64,000 nucleotides of DNA. Source: Candidatus Thiodiazotropha sp. (ex Codakia rugifera). GTDB lineage: Bacteria; Pseudomonadota; Gammaproteobacteria; Chromatiales; Chromatiaceae. This document shows, in pieces, positions 25,687 to 35,089 of this stretch. The position numbers and the translations under genes are program-made. Numbering within the stretch: the stretch's first letter is position 1; every line of letters begins with the position of its first letter. The stretch is from positions 162,455 through 226,454 of the forward strand of contig JAHXHN010000006.1 of NCBI GenBank assembly GCA_025656675.1, given 5' to 3'. The notes under the pieces are model-generated. The model did no database searches. It saw only the letters and a list, made by a program, of their open reading frames with translations, and had not been told where the DNA came from.

Positions 25687-25722
25687 TAGAAAATAAAAGT
25701 AGCCCAGGCCTGATGACGACAC

Positions 25723-26595
25723 TTAATTCGGCTGACTTTTTTGAGGCCTAAGCTTCGGCGCCAACACCACATCCATGATCTCCGAGACCTTTTGCGGAAT
25801 CTCCTCCATCAGGGGTTCGATATCATCGACCTGTAATCCGGTAATCTGCCAGATTCCTGTATCGATCAGTTCATATACCTCTTGAATATCGACACCGCTG
25901 ATTTCTGTATAGGCCAGGGTGGATGCCAAATGCAACAAAGAAGTCTCCAACTGAAACACCTTTGTGGCATAGGGACGATGATGGTAGGCAACCACAGTGA
26001 TAATACTCTCAGGCAACTTCCACTTTCTCAGCAAGGCTTCCCCGACATCCATATGGGTAAACCCGAGGATTTCGTACTCTGTTTCCGGTAGCAGGGTATC
26101 GTCATCGCCTGTGATCAACAGAATATCCCTGGCCTCTTGCGGCATCTTCAGGTAGATCGCAAGCCGGCCGATATCATGCAATATGCCCATTACGAACAAC
26201 CGCTCGCTGTGTAACACATTACAGCGCTTGGCCAGTTCTGCAGCAATCACCCCTGTCGTTATGGAGTAGCGCCAATAATCAGCCATGTCCACTAAATCCC
26301 CGGGTATACCGGTAAATATCCTCGCTGCTGTGGTCGCCATCACCAGATTACGCAGTTCGTTTGTCCCAACCACAGTAATCGCCCTGGAGATGGTCTCAAC
26401 AGGTGCTTTAAAATTGAAAAAGGCGCTATTCACGAGACGCAACAGGCGGGCAGATAGATCTGTATCCTGAGCTATCAGATCACCTAGGGTCGCTGCGGAA
26501 TAGTTCGGTGCATCAATGAGTCGATTAACTTTGACACAAACATCAGGCAGGGAAACTAAGTTTTCAATTTCTATTACAAGTTGTTGCGGAGTCAT
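25723..26595 (-). CDS. HDOD domain protein (signal-transduction scaffold)
   Basis: 290 aa from the ATG at 26595, with GAGGTGG about 8 bases before it; the frame is open to 26622. HDOD signatures are LPDVCVKVNRLIDAPNYSAA, LGDLIAQDTDLSARLLRLVN, GILHDIGRLAIYLKM (HD-like motif), and FTHMDVGEALLRKWKLP followed by YHHRP. HDOD proteins look like HD-GYP domains but generally lack phosphodiesterase activity and act in cyclic-di-GMP or stress circuits. PilZ and DUF1631 genes nearby support a signalling role. Confidence 0.9.
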   Translation of the reverse strand: MTPQQLVIEIENLVSLPDVCVKVNRLIDAPNYSAATLGDLIAQDTDLSARLLRLVNSAFFNFKAPVETISRAITVVGTNELRNLVMATTAARIFTGIPGDLVDMADYWRYSITTGVIAAELAKRCNVLHSERLFVMGILHDIGRLAIYLKMPQEARDILLITGDDDTLLPETEYEILGFTHMDVGEALLRKWKLPESIITVVAYHHRPYATKVFQLETSLLHLASTLAYTEISGVDIQEVYELIDTGIWQITGLQVDDIEPLMEEIPQKVSEIMDVVLAPKLRPQKSQPN

Positions 26596-26778
26596 GACTT
26601 CCACCTCACAGAGCGAATCCAATATATCCCTATTCCATCCCGGTTTAATACACTGATATACAAAGGATATTGGGATATTCTTCGATGCCGTATTCGGTTA
26701 CTATCCTGGCTAGTTCTTAAGTTAGCGGCACGCTTTGACAAAGCTTGACCGCAAACCCGCTGTATCGGAGTGTAAATC

Positions 26779-27000
26779 ATGCCTTTTTTTGTTTTCAAAA
26801 TCTCAGCAGACAATAAAATCGAGTACATCGACGAAGAAGATAAATACCGACCTGCCCGCGAAAAGGTGAAAAAACTCCGTGCTGCCCATAATGAAGACGA
26901 TGGCACCACCTATCGGATGATATTTGCCAACAGTATCGGACAAGGTGAGACTCTACTCACACCAACCGAGCCCAATAATAAGATCATCGGTGACGACTGA
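26779..27000 (+). CDS. Small conserved-looking hypothetical protein, 73 aa
   Basis: GGAGTG six bases before the ATG. The protein reads PFFVFKISADNKIEYIDEE, YRPAREKVKKLRAAH and TTYRMIFANSIGQGETLL. It has the look of a small beta-alpha cytosolic protein with an acidic-basic mix, and its codon use is like its neighbours, so it is probably real. I do not recognise a family by sight. It is divergent from the HDOD gene and lies upstream of DUF1631. Confidence 0.75.
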   Translation: MPFFVFKISADNKIEYIDEEDKYRPAREKVKKLRAAHNEDDGTTYRMIFANSIGQGETLLTPTEPNNKIIGDD

Positions 27001-27214
27001 TAAAGTTGTTGGAATTCGGGCCGATAGTAAAGATCAATCGAAAGAAAATTACTTAAACAACGAACAGTAAACAAACGATACGAATATTCATCTTAGTGTT
27101 TCTTCGTGCTACTCTTTACATTTGTGGACTAAAAATACTTAATATAAACCGTTTAATCAGTAGTGTCATCCCAACTAATATTTCACCATTGACCCACTGA
27201 AGGACTCACCAATC

Positions 27215-29563
27215 GTGTCGATCCAGGATAGAAAAAACAAGTACCAGAGCCAATTTCAGCCATTGCTGAATCGCTGTAGAGACACGGTTATTGTCTATAT
27301 TAACGCCCTTTTGACAGAGCTTTTCAATAACTCAGATAAGGCACTCACCAGCTTTGCCCAGAAAGCCGAAACCAACGAGATACAGAACCGTTTCTTCGAA
27401 GCCATGGCTATGGTCCGAAACAGGCATGGCCTGGTGGAACATGAATTCCGTCAACTGGTCAATGAAGGCTTCGAAAAATTTTGGAACAATCAACCCGAGA
27501 TCGATAGTTTTTCTACCCTTGATGAAGACACCGAACTGGAGCTGGTTGACCAGGAATCGATGGATGTCACCACTGCGCTAGAAAACATGATCAGCAGGAC
27601 GGTGGGACATCACCGCTCTCAACTCTATGCACTAGGTCAACGTTTAAGCGTGGTGAGTGGTGGACATAGTGTCAAACATAAACAGATCCCCTCCGGTCCT
27701 CATCACTTGGCTCATGCGTTTAATGATGCTATCGATGCCCTGGGCCTGGAATCTCGAATCAAAGTAATTATCCTCGCCCTGTTCGATAAATATGTCTTAA
27801 AACAACTGGGATCGATCTACGATGACTTTAACAACAGCCTGAAAGAGGCTGGCGTCCTCCCTCACTTACGACCATCCATTCAGAAATCACCGGATGCCCG
27901 GGGTTCGGGCGAAGCAGAAGACACAAAGCAATCTGAAGAGGCATCTGAGCAAACCCAGGAAGAGTTGGGTGAAGAACTGTTTGGTTCAATCCTGGACATG
28001 ATGGCCAGCAGACGTCGTGTATCGCCAGAGAAAACCCAGGCCAAGGCAAATGCAGCAAAAGCAGCCGGCCGTCAGCCCGGTGGCGCGCCCCCTGCAACCC
28101 ATGAAAACCTGGTCAGTGCGTTGGATAATATCCAACCTACAAAACGATTGGATTTTGTACCGGATGTGAACAGCTCTCCCGGCGCTATCTCTAATATCGA
28201 AATTGACGAACAATTCCTCAACCGGGTCAAGCACACGCTGGCGGAAGAGCGCCACAAACTCTATGCAGAGGTAGGCGCAGATCGACTTGAAGCGGCAGAC
28301 GAGGATACGATCGATTTGGTCGGCATGCTGTTCGAATATATGTTGAACGATCCTGTTCTGCCTGCTGTTGCAAAAGCCCTGATCAGTCATCTGCACACAC
28401 CCTACCTCAAGGTTGCGATCATTGACCGCAAACTGCTAACCGACAGCGACCACGAAGCAAGACAGCTTCTCGATTCCCTGGTTGAAGCGGGAAGTCACTG
28501 GATAGATGAACGCAATCTTAAACGGGGTATATACCCCGATATGCAGAATGTGATCGACAGGGTATTAAAAGAGTTCTCTGACAATGTCAGTCTGTTTGGT
28601 ACACTTTTAGAGACATTTAAAAAGCGTATGGATGAATTCAGACGCAAGTCTGACATCCTTGAGAAACGAGCTCAGGACTCTATCAAAGGCAGGGAAAAAC
28701 TCAATATTGCCCGACAACGTGCTTCCCAGGAGATGAAAGCCAGGTCATTCAGTGAAAACCTACCTCAAGCAGTTAAGGATTTTCTCGAACAGACCTGGGT
28801 CGACAAGCTTATTTTTGTCCTGCTGCGTCACCCGGATGGCGAAATGAGCGATGACTGGAAGGAGGCCCTACGTATCGCGGATGAAATTGCCTGGACCTTT
28901 GAGCCCAAAGATCAGGCTGAACGTGAAGAGCTGGAGAAATCCTTACCGGATTTACGTAAAGCTATTGAAGATGGGCTAGCTTCACTTGGTGGATTTCACC
29001 AGGAAAAGAGTCAGGTCATATTTGGGCTGCTCAGCAGTGTCGAGACTGCAACGATTGCCTCTGAAAAAGCAGCAAAAGAGGTACCTGCACCACCACCATC
29101 GGAGAGCGTTGTACCGATTTCAGAAAAACCGGCATTAGAACCTGTACCCAGCAAGCCTGTAGTGGTTGATACTGCTGAAAAGCAGGATGAGGAAGAGATA
29201 CCCGAAGACGAAGAAGCAATGATGGAAAAATTGCGTAAAATTCGATTTGGAACCTGGTTCGAAATACCTGATGCACATAGTGGCGAATCGCAAAAAGTTA
29301 AACTGTCATGGCTAAGTCCCTTGACAGCGTCGTGCATGTTCGTGGACAGGGCTGGTGTACAGACGGCTATTAAACCACTTCGAAAACTGGCACAAGAGAT
29401 CCTTACCGGTGAATCAATCATTCTTGAGGATAGTAGTGACCCATTCGTGGAGAGGACATTACATGCCATTCGACGTATGCTGCAACGCTCATTGAAAACC
29501 ACAGAAGATATCGCCAGTGAACTCATCGATGATGAGGGTAATGAGGGCAAAGAAGTCCGTTAA
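27215..29563 (+). CDS. DUF1631 family protein
   Basis: 782 aa from the GTG at 27215 (GAAGGA about 10 bases before). The N-terminus has DRKNKYQSQFQPLLNRCRD and AMVRNRHGLVEHEFRQLVNE, and the middle has LYAEVGADRLEAADEDTIDL, VGMLFEYMLNDPVLPAVAKA and MDEFRRKSDILEKRAQDSIK, the usual pattern of the long DUF1631 proteins, some of which databases mislabel as thymidine phosphorylase. The region at about residues 610-670 is low-complexity (proline, glutamate). The C-terminal part (KIRFGTWFEIPDAHSGESQK ... VKLSWLSP) looks like a PilZ-like barrel. Helical, cytosolic; function unknown. A PilZ gene overlaps or abuts its end. Confidence 0.85.
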   Translation: MSIQDRKNKYQSQFQPLLNRCRDTVIVYINALLTELFNNSDKALTSFAQKAETNEIQNRFFEAMAMVRNRHGLVEHEFRQLVNEGFEKFWNNQPEIDSFSTLDEDTELELVDQESMDVTTALENMISRTVGHHRSQLYALGQRLSVVSGGHSVKHKQIPSGPHHLAHAFNDAIDALGLESRIKVIILALFDKYVLKQLGSIYDDFNNSLKEAGVLPHLRPSIQKSPDARGSGEAEDTKQSEEASEQTQEELGEELFGSILDMMASRRRVSPEKTQAKANAAKAAGRQPGGAPPATHENLVSALDNIQPTKRLDFVPDVNSSPGAISNIEIDEQFLNRVKHTLAEERHKLYAEVGADRLEAADEDTIDLVGMLFEYMLNDPVLPAVAKALISHLHTPYLKVAIIDRKLLTDSDHEARQLLDSLVEAGSHWIDERNLKRGIYPDMQNVIDRVLKEFSDNVSLFGTLLETFKKRMDEFRRKSDILEKRAQDSIKGREKLNIARQRASQEMKARSFSENLPQAVKDFLEQTWVDKLIFVLLRHPDGEMSDDWKEALRIADEIAWTFEPKDQAEREELEKSLPDLRKAIEDGLASLGGFHQEKSQVIFGLLSSVETATIASEKAAKEVPAPPPSESVVPISEKPALEPVPSKPVVVDTAEKQDEEEIPEDEEAMMEKLRKIRFGTWFEIPDAHSGESQKVKLSWLSPLTASCMFVDRAGVQTAIKPLRKLAQEILTGESIILEDSSDPFVERTLHAIRRMLQRSLKTTEDIASELIDDEGNEGKEVR

Positions 29564-29582
29564 GGACCTAGGAAACGATTTC

Positions 29583-29924
29583 ATGCAAGAACTTCGTCAA
29601 TCCCCACGTAAAATAGCTAACGAGGTATTGGTTGTCGCCGATCAGATTACCGGCAGCCAGATTGGACGTGTGGTCAATATCAGCGCAGAAGGCCTCATGC
29701 TGTTGAGTGAGGAGCCCGTTATTACCGGCTCTGTTTATCAGCTCGATCTGCTATTAACTTCCGAGGTTAATAATTCGAGTAAAATATCATTTGGTGCCGA
29801 AGCCGTGTGGTGTACGGAAGCGTCCCATCCAGAGAGTTTCTGGAGTGGTTTCCACATTATCGATATTGGCAGCGACGAAGTATTGGTTATCGACGAACTG
29901 ACACTGAAATGGCATGCTGATTGA
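29583..29924 (+). CDS. PilZ domain protein (cyclic-di-GMP binding candidate)
   Basis: 113 aa from the ATG at 29583, with TAGGAAAC upstream; the frame is open into the end of the DUF1631 gene (29517). The PilZ pattern is present: basic residues in RQSPRKIANE near the N-terminus and NISAEGL, matching the D/NxSxxG binding motif, followed by the beta barrel (WSGFHIIDIG). The two elements fit c-di-GMP binding, though the RxxxR part is imperfect. It is probably co-transcribed with DUF1631. Confidence 0.82.
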   Translation: MQELRQSPRKIANEVLVVADQITGSQIGRVVNISAEGLMLLSEEPVITGSVYQLDLLLTSEVNNSSKISFGAEAVWCTEASHPESFWSGFHIIDIGSDEVLVIDELTLKWHAD

Positions 29925-29998
29925 CGCGGCACCTAATCGACAGATCAGTGATGAACAGTAACACCTAACCCTGTTTCTCATCCAGGGTCCGTTTCCTG

Positions 29999-32077
29999 AT
30001 GAAACCTCGCCTTGCCATCGCAACCACCCTGATGATCATAGTCTGGGCAATGATGGCAACGCACTTCCAGCCCTCTCCTATCCCAACCGTAGAGCAACTG
30101 CTACCCCCTGAATCAATTGCACAAACACGAGCGATACGTGGTTTATTCAGTGAATCCAGTCAGCATGTACTCTTGTACCTGCCAGCAGCATTGGAGAACA
30201 CTTCTACAGCTACACTGCTGAAAGAACTTCATTCATCGATCAGCGGGATTCAAGCACTGTGCTTTTTCACCTCTCGTATCAGTGAATCATCAACAGTCAG
30301 TTTAGCGCCTTTCACACAGCTGCCTTGTAGCAAAAAAGAGAGCATCGGCAACCAACCCACTTTGTTGTTATTTTGGCGTAGCTCTTCGGACACGCTCTCA
30401 CTAAGAAAACAGATCGAAGCTAAACTAAAATCAGTTCTTTCACCTTCCCTTGTCAAACAAAGCCATCTTTATTCCACCGAACTTGTCAGAGAGGCATCCT
30501 GGGAGACCGCAATACGCGATCTTCGATGGATTGTACCTCTTCTGGGTCTTATCACTTTTGTCGTACCACTATTCGCTTTTGGATCACTAACTGCACCTGC
30601 ATTCATCTTTCTAACTGCAGGACTCACCACCACAACCACCCTGTTGCTGTTTAATGGGAATCTCCACGGAGGCTTTAACGCCTTGTTACTTGCAGTAGTA
30701 CCCTTACTTTGGGCCGTTGCATCAATGGATGCTGCTCACCTGGTTGAACGCGTACAAAGCAACCAGGTTCGCGGCATGTCCAAACCGTTCTATAGCGCAA
30801 TCCGGGATTTAGCAGGACCCTGTACAGTTACAACGGTCACAACTGCGATAGGGTTTGGAGCCCTCGCCCTACAAGATAATGCCCCTTTACTGCGGACCTT
30901 CGGTTTAACTGCAGCAGCAGGCACATTCCTCGCCATTATTTTCACTACCCTTCTCGGATGGCTGTTTTTGAACAGCGATATAACACATAAAACGACACAA
31001 TCTTCCATTAATCCATTAGCTGACCTCAGTCACTCGCTTGTCCAGACATCCATTCGATATCCCGTTCTCACCCTGGTCATCTGGGGTCTCCTAGCAGTCT
31101 CATTGATACCATTTGTCTTACGTGTCACAACACACACACCTTATCCACATATCTTTTCCCAAGATCATCCACTGACGACTAAAACAGCCAAGCTGAAACA
31201 ACTTCTCGGTACAGATTTACGTCCATTAACAATCTACCTGGTTGCTGATAAGGAGAGTGGGAAAAACAGGGAATGTCTGTTACATGCATCGGCCGCAACT
31301 GTTGACTATCTGGCAAAACTGCCTGAAACACGTCTGATCTTACCTGTCGCACTGATCAATCAGGCCTGTGATAAAGCGTGTCTTGAAAATATGTTTACCA
31401 CAGCTGATAAGCAGTGGATCCACAAAAAGATAGGGATTGTTCGTCTTGAAATCCATTTCACTGCTACTTCAGCACAACGACAGCAGGAAATTCAGACATG
31501 GCTTGAGCATTTCGATCAAACGATACTTGGTCATCATCGCTTAGTATTTGACGGCCCCGGCTATCACTATCCAATGGTGGAAGCACTCGGTATTTCAGGT
31601 GCATTTACCGGCATTATTTGGTCACTACTGGGAATCTCATTCTCGCTGCTGATTGTGTTTCGCAGACTCAGGATTGTGTTGCCCGCACTATTCGTAACAC
31701 TCTTACCTCTGTGGCTGGTTATCGGACTGATGGGGGCGACTGAAATCGATTGGTCACTGGCACTACTGGGTGTCCCGGCAATGCTGTTTGGATTGGCAGT
31801 TGATGACACCGTTCACTTGCTCTGGAACCAAACGCCAAATGCCTCTGTCAACCGAACCCTTCGCTACAACGCACTCAGAAGCGGTGCAGCACTGACGGCA
31901 ACAACCCTGATGTTGTGCCTTAGCGTCATCACACTGGCCTTATCCGATCTTCAGGCCAATCAGGAGATTGCATTTCTGTTATCTGCCGGTATGGCCCTTG
32001 CACTGACTATGGACCTGACGCTCTTACCTGCGTCTGTCAGCTTGATGAGACACAGATCACCTCGATCAGAGCAGTGA
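29999..32077 (+). CDS. RND/MMPL superfamily transporter, predicted exporter
   Basis: 692 aa. A signal-anchor start is followed by two periplasmic loops and two clusters of membrane helices (about residues 180-330 and 540-690), the duplicated RND layout. Characteristic segments are VPLLWAVASMDAAHLVERV and LFGLAVDDTVHLLWN, which stand for the charged helix-4 motif in each half, and GFGALALQDNAPLLRTFGL after the first. It belongs to the small RND group (COG1033-like, related to lipid or hopanoid exporters); the cargo is unknown. Its last 41 bp overlap the convergent lipoprotein gene. Confidence 0.85.
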   Translation: MKPRLAIATTLMIIVWAMMATHFQPSPIPTVEQLLPPESIAQTRAIRGLFSESSQHVLLYLPAALENTSTATLLKELHSSISGIQALCFFTSRISESSTVSLAPFTQLPCSKKESIGNQPTLLLFWRSSSDTLSLRKQIEAKLKSVLSPSLVKQSHLYSTELVREASWETAIRDLRWIVPLLGLITFVVPLFAFGSLTAPAFIFLTAGLTTTTTLLLFNGNLHGGFNALLLAVVPLLWAVASMDAAHLVERVQSNQVRGMSKPFYSAIRDLAGPCTVTTVTTAIGFGALALQDNAPLLRTFGLTAAAGTFLAIIFTTLLGWLFLNSDITHKTTQSSINPLADLSHSLVQTSIRYPVLTLVIWGLLAVSLIPFVLRVTTHTPYPHIFSQDHPLTTKTAKLKQLLGTDLRPLTIYLVADKESGKNRECLLHASAATVDYLAKLPETRLILPVALINQACDKACLENMFTTADKQWIHKKIGIVRLEIHFTATSAQRQQEIQTWLEHFDQTILGHHRLVFDGPGYHYPMVEALGISGAFTGIIWSLLGISFSLLIVFRRLRIVLPALFVTLLPLWLVIGLMGATEIDWSLALLGVPAMLFGLAVDDTVHLLWNQTPNASVNRTLRYNALRSGAALTATTLMLCLSVITLALSDLQANQEIAFLLSAGMALALTMDLTLLPASVSLMRHRSPRSEQ

Positions 32078-32876
32078 AAATGACCGGCCCAGTTGCACTT
32101 TTTCTCACCTCGATGGTTGCACCTGGGGCTTTATCAGTAGCCGCCGTCATGGCGGTCAGCAACGCTGAAAAAACAGTATCGTGTGGTGTCTCGACTCCAT
32201 CAACCCAATAGACCAGAGTAGTAAGTCCTGTTGATGGTGTAATACCTTCAGAAGCAAAAGTATTGCCGGCAGAGCTGCCACTCACCAATGCTCTGAAGCG
32301 CAGATGATAAGTTATCCCCTGATGCGCTGCCTTGATCTCCTTACGGTATGTGCCCGCTACGGGAAAGCCCTCTCCAACACCAAAACTGCTGTTATTGAAT
32401 CCACTGGCGCAGATCCCGGCATTCCCAAACAATACCAGATCTGTAATATTGGGCCCGCCGGCAGGATCAATGCCAACTGAAGCCAGGGTTATTTCATCGC
32501 TATTCTGCGCAGGGTTCCAGAAACCATCCAGACCGCATTTTTTACTGTAGATATCGCTATCAGCACCATTGAAGGGAACATCCAGGTAGATCAAAGTACC
32601 TGACTGAAGTGCCGTTCTCAGGTCGCTCATGGCACTAGCGTCAATCAGAATATCCTGAAGTGGACAGGGTGCAACATCCGGTCTGTCAGCCGTCTGTAAT
32701 ACCAGCGTGCCTGAAATAGCACCACCCGTACCATCATCCGGGGAGTCCCCACCACCGACATCGTTACTGCTATCGCCTCCGTTGTCTGCAGTAGAGTCAT
32801 TGTCACTGCCACCTGGACAACCACCCAGCATAGTCACAAGAAATAGTACCAATAGAAACTGTAGTAACTTATTCAT
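32037..32876 (-). CDS. Putative lipoprotein, hypothetical
   Basis: 279 aa. The second of two adjacent ATGs (32879, 32876) has better spacing to GAGGTGG. A lipoprotein signal peptide ends in VTMLGGC, with a Gly/Asp/Ser-rich linker (about residues 20-55) of low complexity. The domain behind it shows cysteines and GISYH-like beta strands but no family I know. The linker suggests the domain is held away from the membrane. Its 3' end overlaps the RND gene on the other strand. Confidence 0.78.
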   Translation of the reverse strand: MNKLLQFLLVLFLVTMLGGCPGGSDNDSTADNGGDSSNDVGGGDSPDDGTGGAISGTLVLQTADRPDVAPCPLQDILIDASAMSDLRTALQSGTLIYLDVPFNGADSDIYSKKCGLDGFWNPAQNSDEITLASVGIDPAGGPNITDLVLFGNAGICASGFNNSSFGVGEGFPVAGTYRKEIKAAHQGITYHLRFRALVSGSSAGNTFASEGITPSTGLTTLVYWVDGVETPHDTVFSALLTAMTAATDKAPGATIEVRKSATGPVIFTALIEVICVSSS

Positions 32877-32928
32877 CATCCACCTCGGAGGGAGTCGATC
32901 TTGAGCCTGGGGTATCATAACCCCCCAC

Positions 32929-33393
32929 TTAGGTTCTAACCTTACAAACACAGACTGTGGTGTCTATTTTCAGGGTTGGACAACTGTTTCTTCGTTGTGA
33001 GTTGACTAACCGTTCCGCCCACCACTCTGTTGGAAAAGCATGATAGGGAACGGCAGGAAAATAACCCGCTTTTTTGATGAAGGCCCAGCAGATTGATGGC
33101 AGGCCGATCAAAGGGAGATAGAAAGGTCCAAGTAGAAGTGACTGTAGATAGTGACCATACTCATGCAACAGTACCCCCTGTTTTCCATTTGCATCATCAC
33201 AAAATAGAAATGGACCCAAACTCACACCACCGTTCAGTTGCTTGTAAATGATGACTCGGACACTTCTCCACATTCCTGTATCACGTGAGCACTGATCCAA
33301 CCAATACCTCACCATGAAATACCAGAACAGACCCATAATTGTTTGCGGAAGACACCAAGTCCAATCCAGAATATGAGCTAAACGTCTATTCAT
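32929..33393 (-). CDS. Small membrane protein with HExxH motif (putative zinc peptidase-like)
   Basis: 154 aa from the ATG at 33393; the frame is open to 33567, but the extra N-terminus overlaps the next gene and looks unlikely to be coding. One N-terminal membrane segment (about residues 13-32, CLPQTIMGLFWYFMVRYWL), then GVLLHEYGHYLQSLLLGPFY, which contains the HExxH zinc-binding motif HEYGH, a further hydrophobic stretch, and FPTEWWAERL, where the Glu could be the third ligand. It could be a metalloprotease or a non-catalytic relative. AAGGA abuts the ATG, so the start is uncertain. Confidence 0.68.
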   Translation of the reverse strand: MNRRLAHILDWTWCLPQTIMGLFWYFMVRYWLDQCSRDTGMWRSVRVIIYKQLNGGVSLGPFLFCDDANGKQGVLLHEYGHYLQSLLLGPFYLPLIGLPSICWAFIKKAGYFPAVPYHAFPTEWWAERLVNSQRRNSCPTLKIDTTVCVCKVRT

Positions 33394-33529
33394 TCCTTGA
33401 ATGCTTATTGTACTAATCTCATTTAAGGCCGCTTTCGTGGTAGATATCTGGATAGTCTGAAAAAAAACAGCGGTTAAAACAAAGGCACCATCAATTAAAC
33501 CTTCGCAACCAAACTTGGGCCTGTTAACA

Positions 33530-34159
33530 CTAATTGAGCATCGCCAACCGATTACGCTCAAATTCATTCAAAACCTTCTTGACGTAGTTTTGTGTCTCGG
33601 GATAGGGAGGGATTTTCTTACCATATTTGAATACAGCATTTTCACCGGCGTTGTAGGCTGCCAGAGCGAGCTTGATATCAAATTCGAACAGCTTCAGTAG
33701 ATCTCTCAGATATTGCGCCCCACCCTGCAGATTTTGTTTCGGGTCATAGGAGTCATTGACGCCATAGCGATTGGCGGTTGCAGGCATCAACTGCATCAGA
33801 CCCTGGGCACCTTTTCTCGATATTGCCTTCGGGTTGTAGGCTGACTCAACACGCACGACGGCATGCAGTAACCCGGGATGAAGGTGAAGCTCTTTAGCGA
33901 TATTTTCTATGAGTGGTGTAACCTTGGCCTTATTTTTGCGCATTCGTTCAAGACTGTAGTTACTGTTTCGGTTTCTGTTTTTACCGCTGCGCCAAAGCAA
34001 CCGATAATTACCCTTCATCGGCTTATCTGTGAAATGGATTCCACCGTCGGAACCTCGATACTTGAAGATTTCCGCCTCTACTGACAAAGGAATACAGAGG
34101 CATACCCATAGGATGAGTATGCTATAAAATCTTTGTCTCAATTGCTTTAGTATTGGCAT
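33530..34159 (-). CDS. Lytic transglycosylase, SLT domain with DUF4124-like N-terminus
   Basis: 209 aa. A signal peptide (residues 1-29, ending VEAE) is followed by a DUF4124-like segment (IFKYRGSDGGIHFTDKP) and a goose-type lysozyme fold: HAVVRVESAYNPKAISRKGA with the catalytic Glu, then QGLMQLMPATANRYG, NLQGGAQYLRDLL and LALAAYNAGENAV. It cleaves peptidoglycan glycan strands in the periplasm, forming 1,6-anhydro ends. All family landmarks are present. Confidence 0.94.
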   Translation of the reverse strand: MPILKQLRQRFYSILILWVCLCIPLSVEAEIFKYRGSDGGIHFTDKPMKGNYRLLWRSGKNRNRNSNYSLERMRKNKAKVTPLIENIAKELHLHPGLLHAVVRVESAYNPKAISRKGAQGLMQLMPATANRYGVNDSYDPKQNLQGGAQYLRDLLKLFEFDIKLALAAYNAGENAVFKYGKKIPPYPETQNYVKKVLNEFERNRLAMLN

Positions 34160-34261
34160 CTGACAGCCTTACCCTGCACGCTTGTGGCTAGGGAATATGT
34201 CGGCAATCGATATAGAAACTTGAGAATCATGCTGTAACCCAAATATCACTGGTTTGTAAAA

Positions 34262-34750
34262 TCAAGTACCGCAACATTTTTTAAATTTCTTTCCACTACC
34301 ACAGGGACAAGGTTCGTTTCGTCCGACTTTAGGTTGTTTTCTCATCTCGGGTTTAGGGGGCACCAGCTGACCATCCACAAAGTACCAATCCCCATCCTGT
34401 TTGAGAAACCGACTGATCTCATGGTGAGGCCGAACCACCCCCTTCTCCTTGTAGGTAGCGATAAACTCCACACTACCCTCCTCGTCTGTCTCTGTCCCAC
34501 CCTTCAATTCTACAACCTGCAGATTCATCCATTGGGCATTTTCAGACCAGCGCCTGGTAGCCTCGATATCGTGGTCATGACGGTGATCAGGATGCAGTGA
34601 TTGATGTAGGAATTCTGCCTTATGGGCCGCAAAAGCACTATAGCGGGCGCGCATCAGCGCTTCAGCATTTATCGCCTTGGTTGTGCCATCAAGAATGGGG
34701 CCACAACACTCCTCATAGGCGACGCCAGACCCACAGTAACACGCTGCCAT
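34262..34750 (-). CDS. YchJ-like protein with two SEC-C zinc motifs
   Basis: 162 aa from the ATG at 34750, seven bases after GGAGGATACG. It carries an N-terminal SEC-C motif ([15 protein letters not shown]), a middle NTF2-like region ([33 protein letters not shown]), and a C-terminal SEC-C motif ([17 protein letters not shown]). Both motifs bind zinc through Cys4 or Cys3His sets. YchJ family members are cytosolic proteins of unknown function. Confidence 0.9.
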   Translation of the reverse strand: MAACYCGSGVAYEECCGPILDGTTKAINAEALMRARYSAFAAHKAEFLHQSLHPDHRHDHDIEATRRWSENAQWMNLQVVELKGGTETDEEGSVEFIATYKEKGVVRPHHEISRFLKQDGDWYFVDGQLVPPKPEMRKQPKVGRNEPCPCGSGKKFKKCCGT

Positions 34751-34864
34751 CGTATCCTCCAACTTACAATTATCAAGCGTGAACAATAACATAGCGGGTC
34801 ATCTACACCAAGATGCAGACTCACTCGAAGGGTAGGATATCAATTGAAAGCCATATATTGAGGA

Positions 34865-34896
34865 GATAAAAAAAGGTGGGTAAATACCCACCTTTA
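34865..34896 (-). terminator. Intrinsic terminator downstream of hrpA
   Basis: AAAGGTGGGTA-AA-TACCCACCTTT with an 11-bp perfect stem; on the minus strand a T-run follows. It lies 194 bp after the hrpA stop, the nearest minus-strand gene end, so it likely ends the hrpA transcript. Confidence 0.8.
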
Positions 34897-35089
34897 AGGT
34901 GCCTCTATCATCGAGGCCTGAGACTGGAAAAGCGGAATGATTCCCTGATGAGGTTGCCTCTATTCAGTTAACCGGTATAGGCATACTCAGAAATCTTTCC
35001 AACGCGATCAACTTTAACGGTTAAATATGAAGATTTTATGACCGTTCCATGACGTTACACTGAAACCATAGGACCAGGTATAAAAGGAA

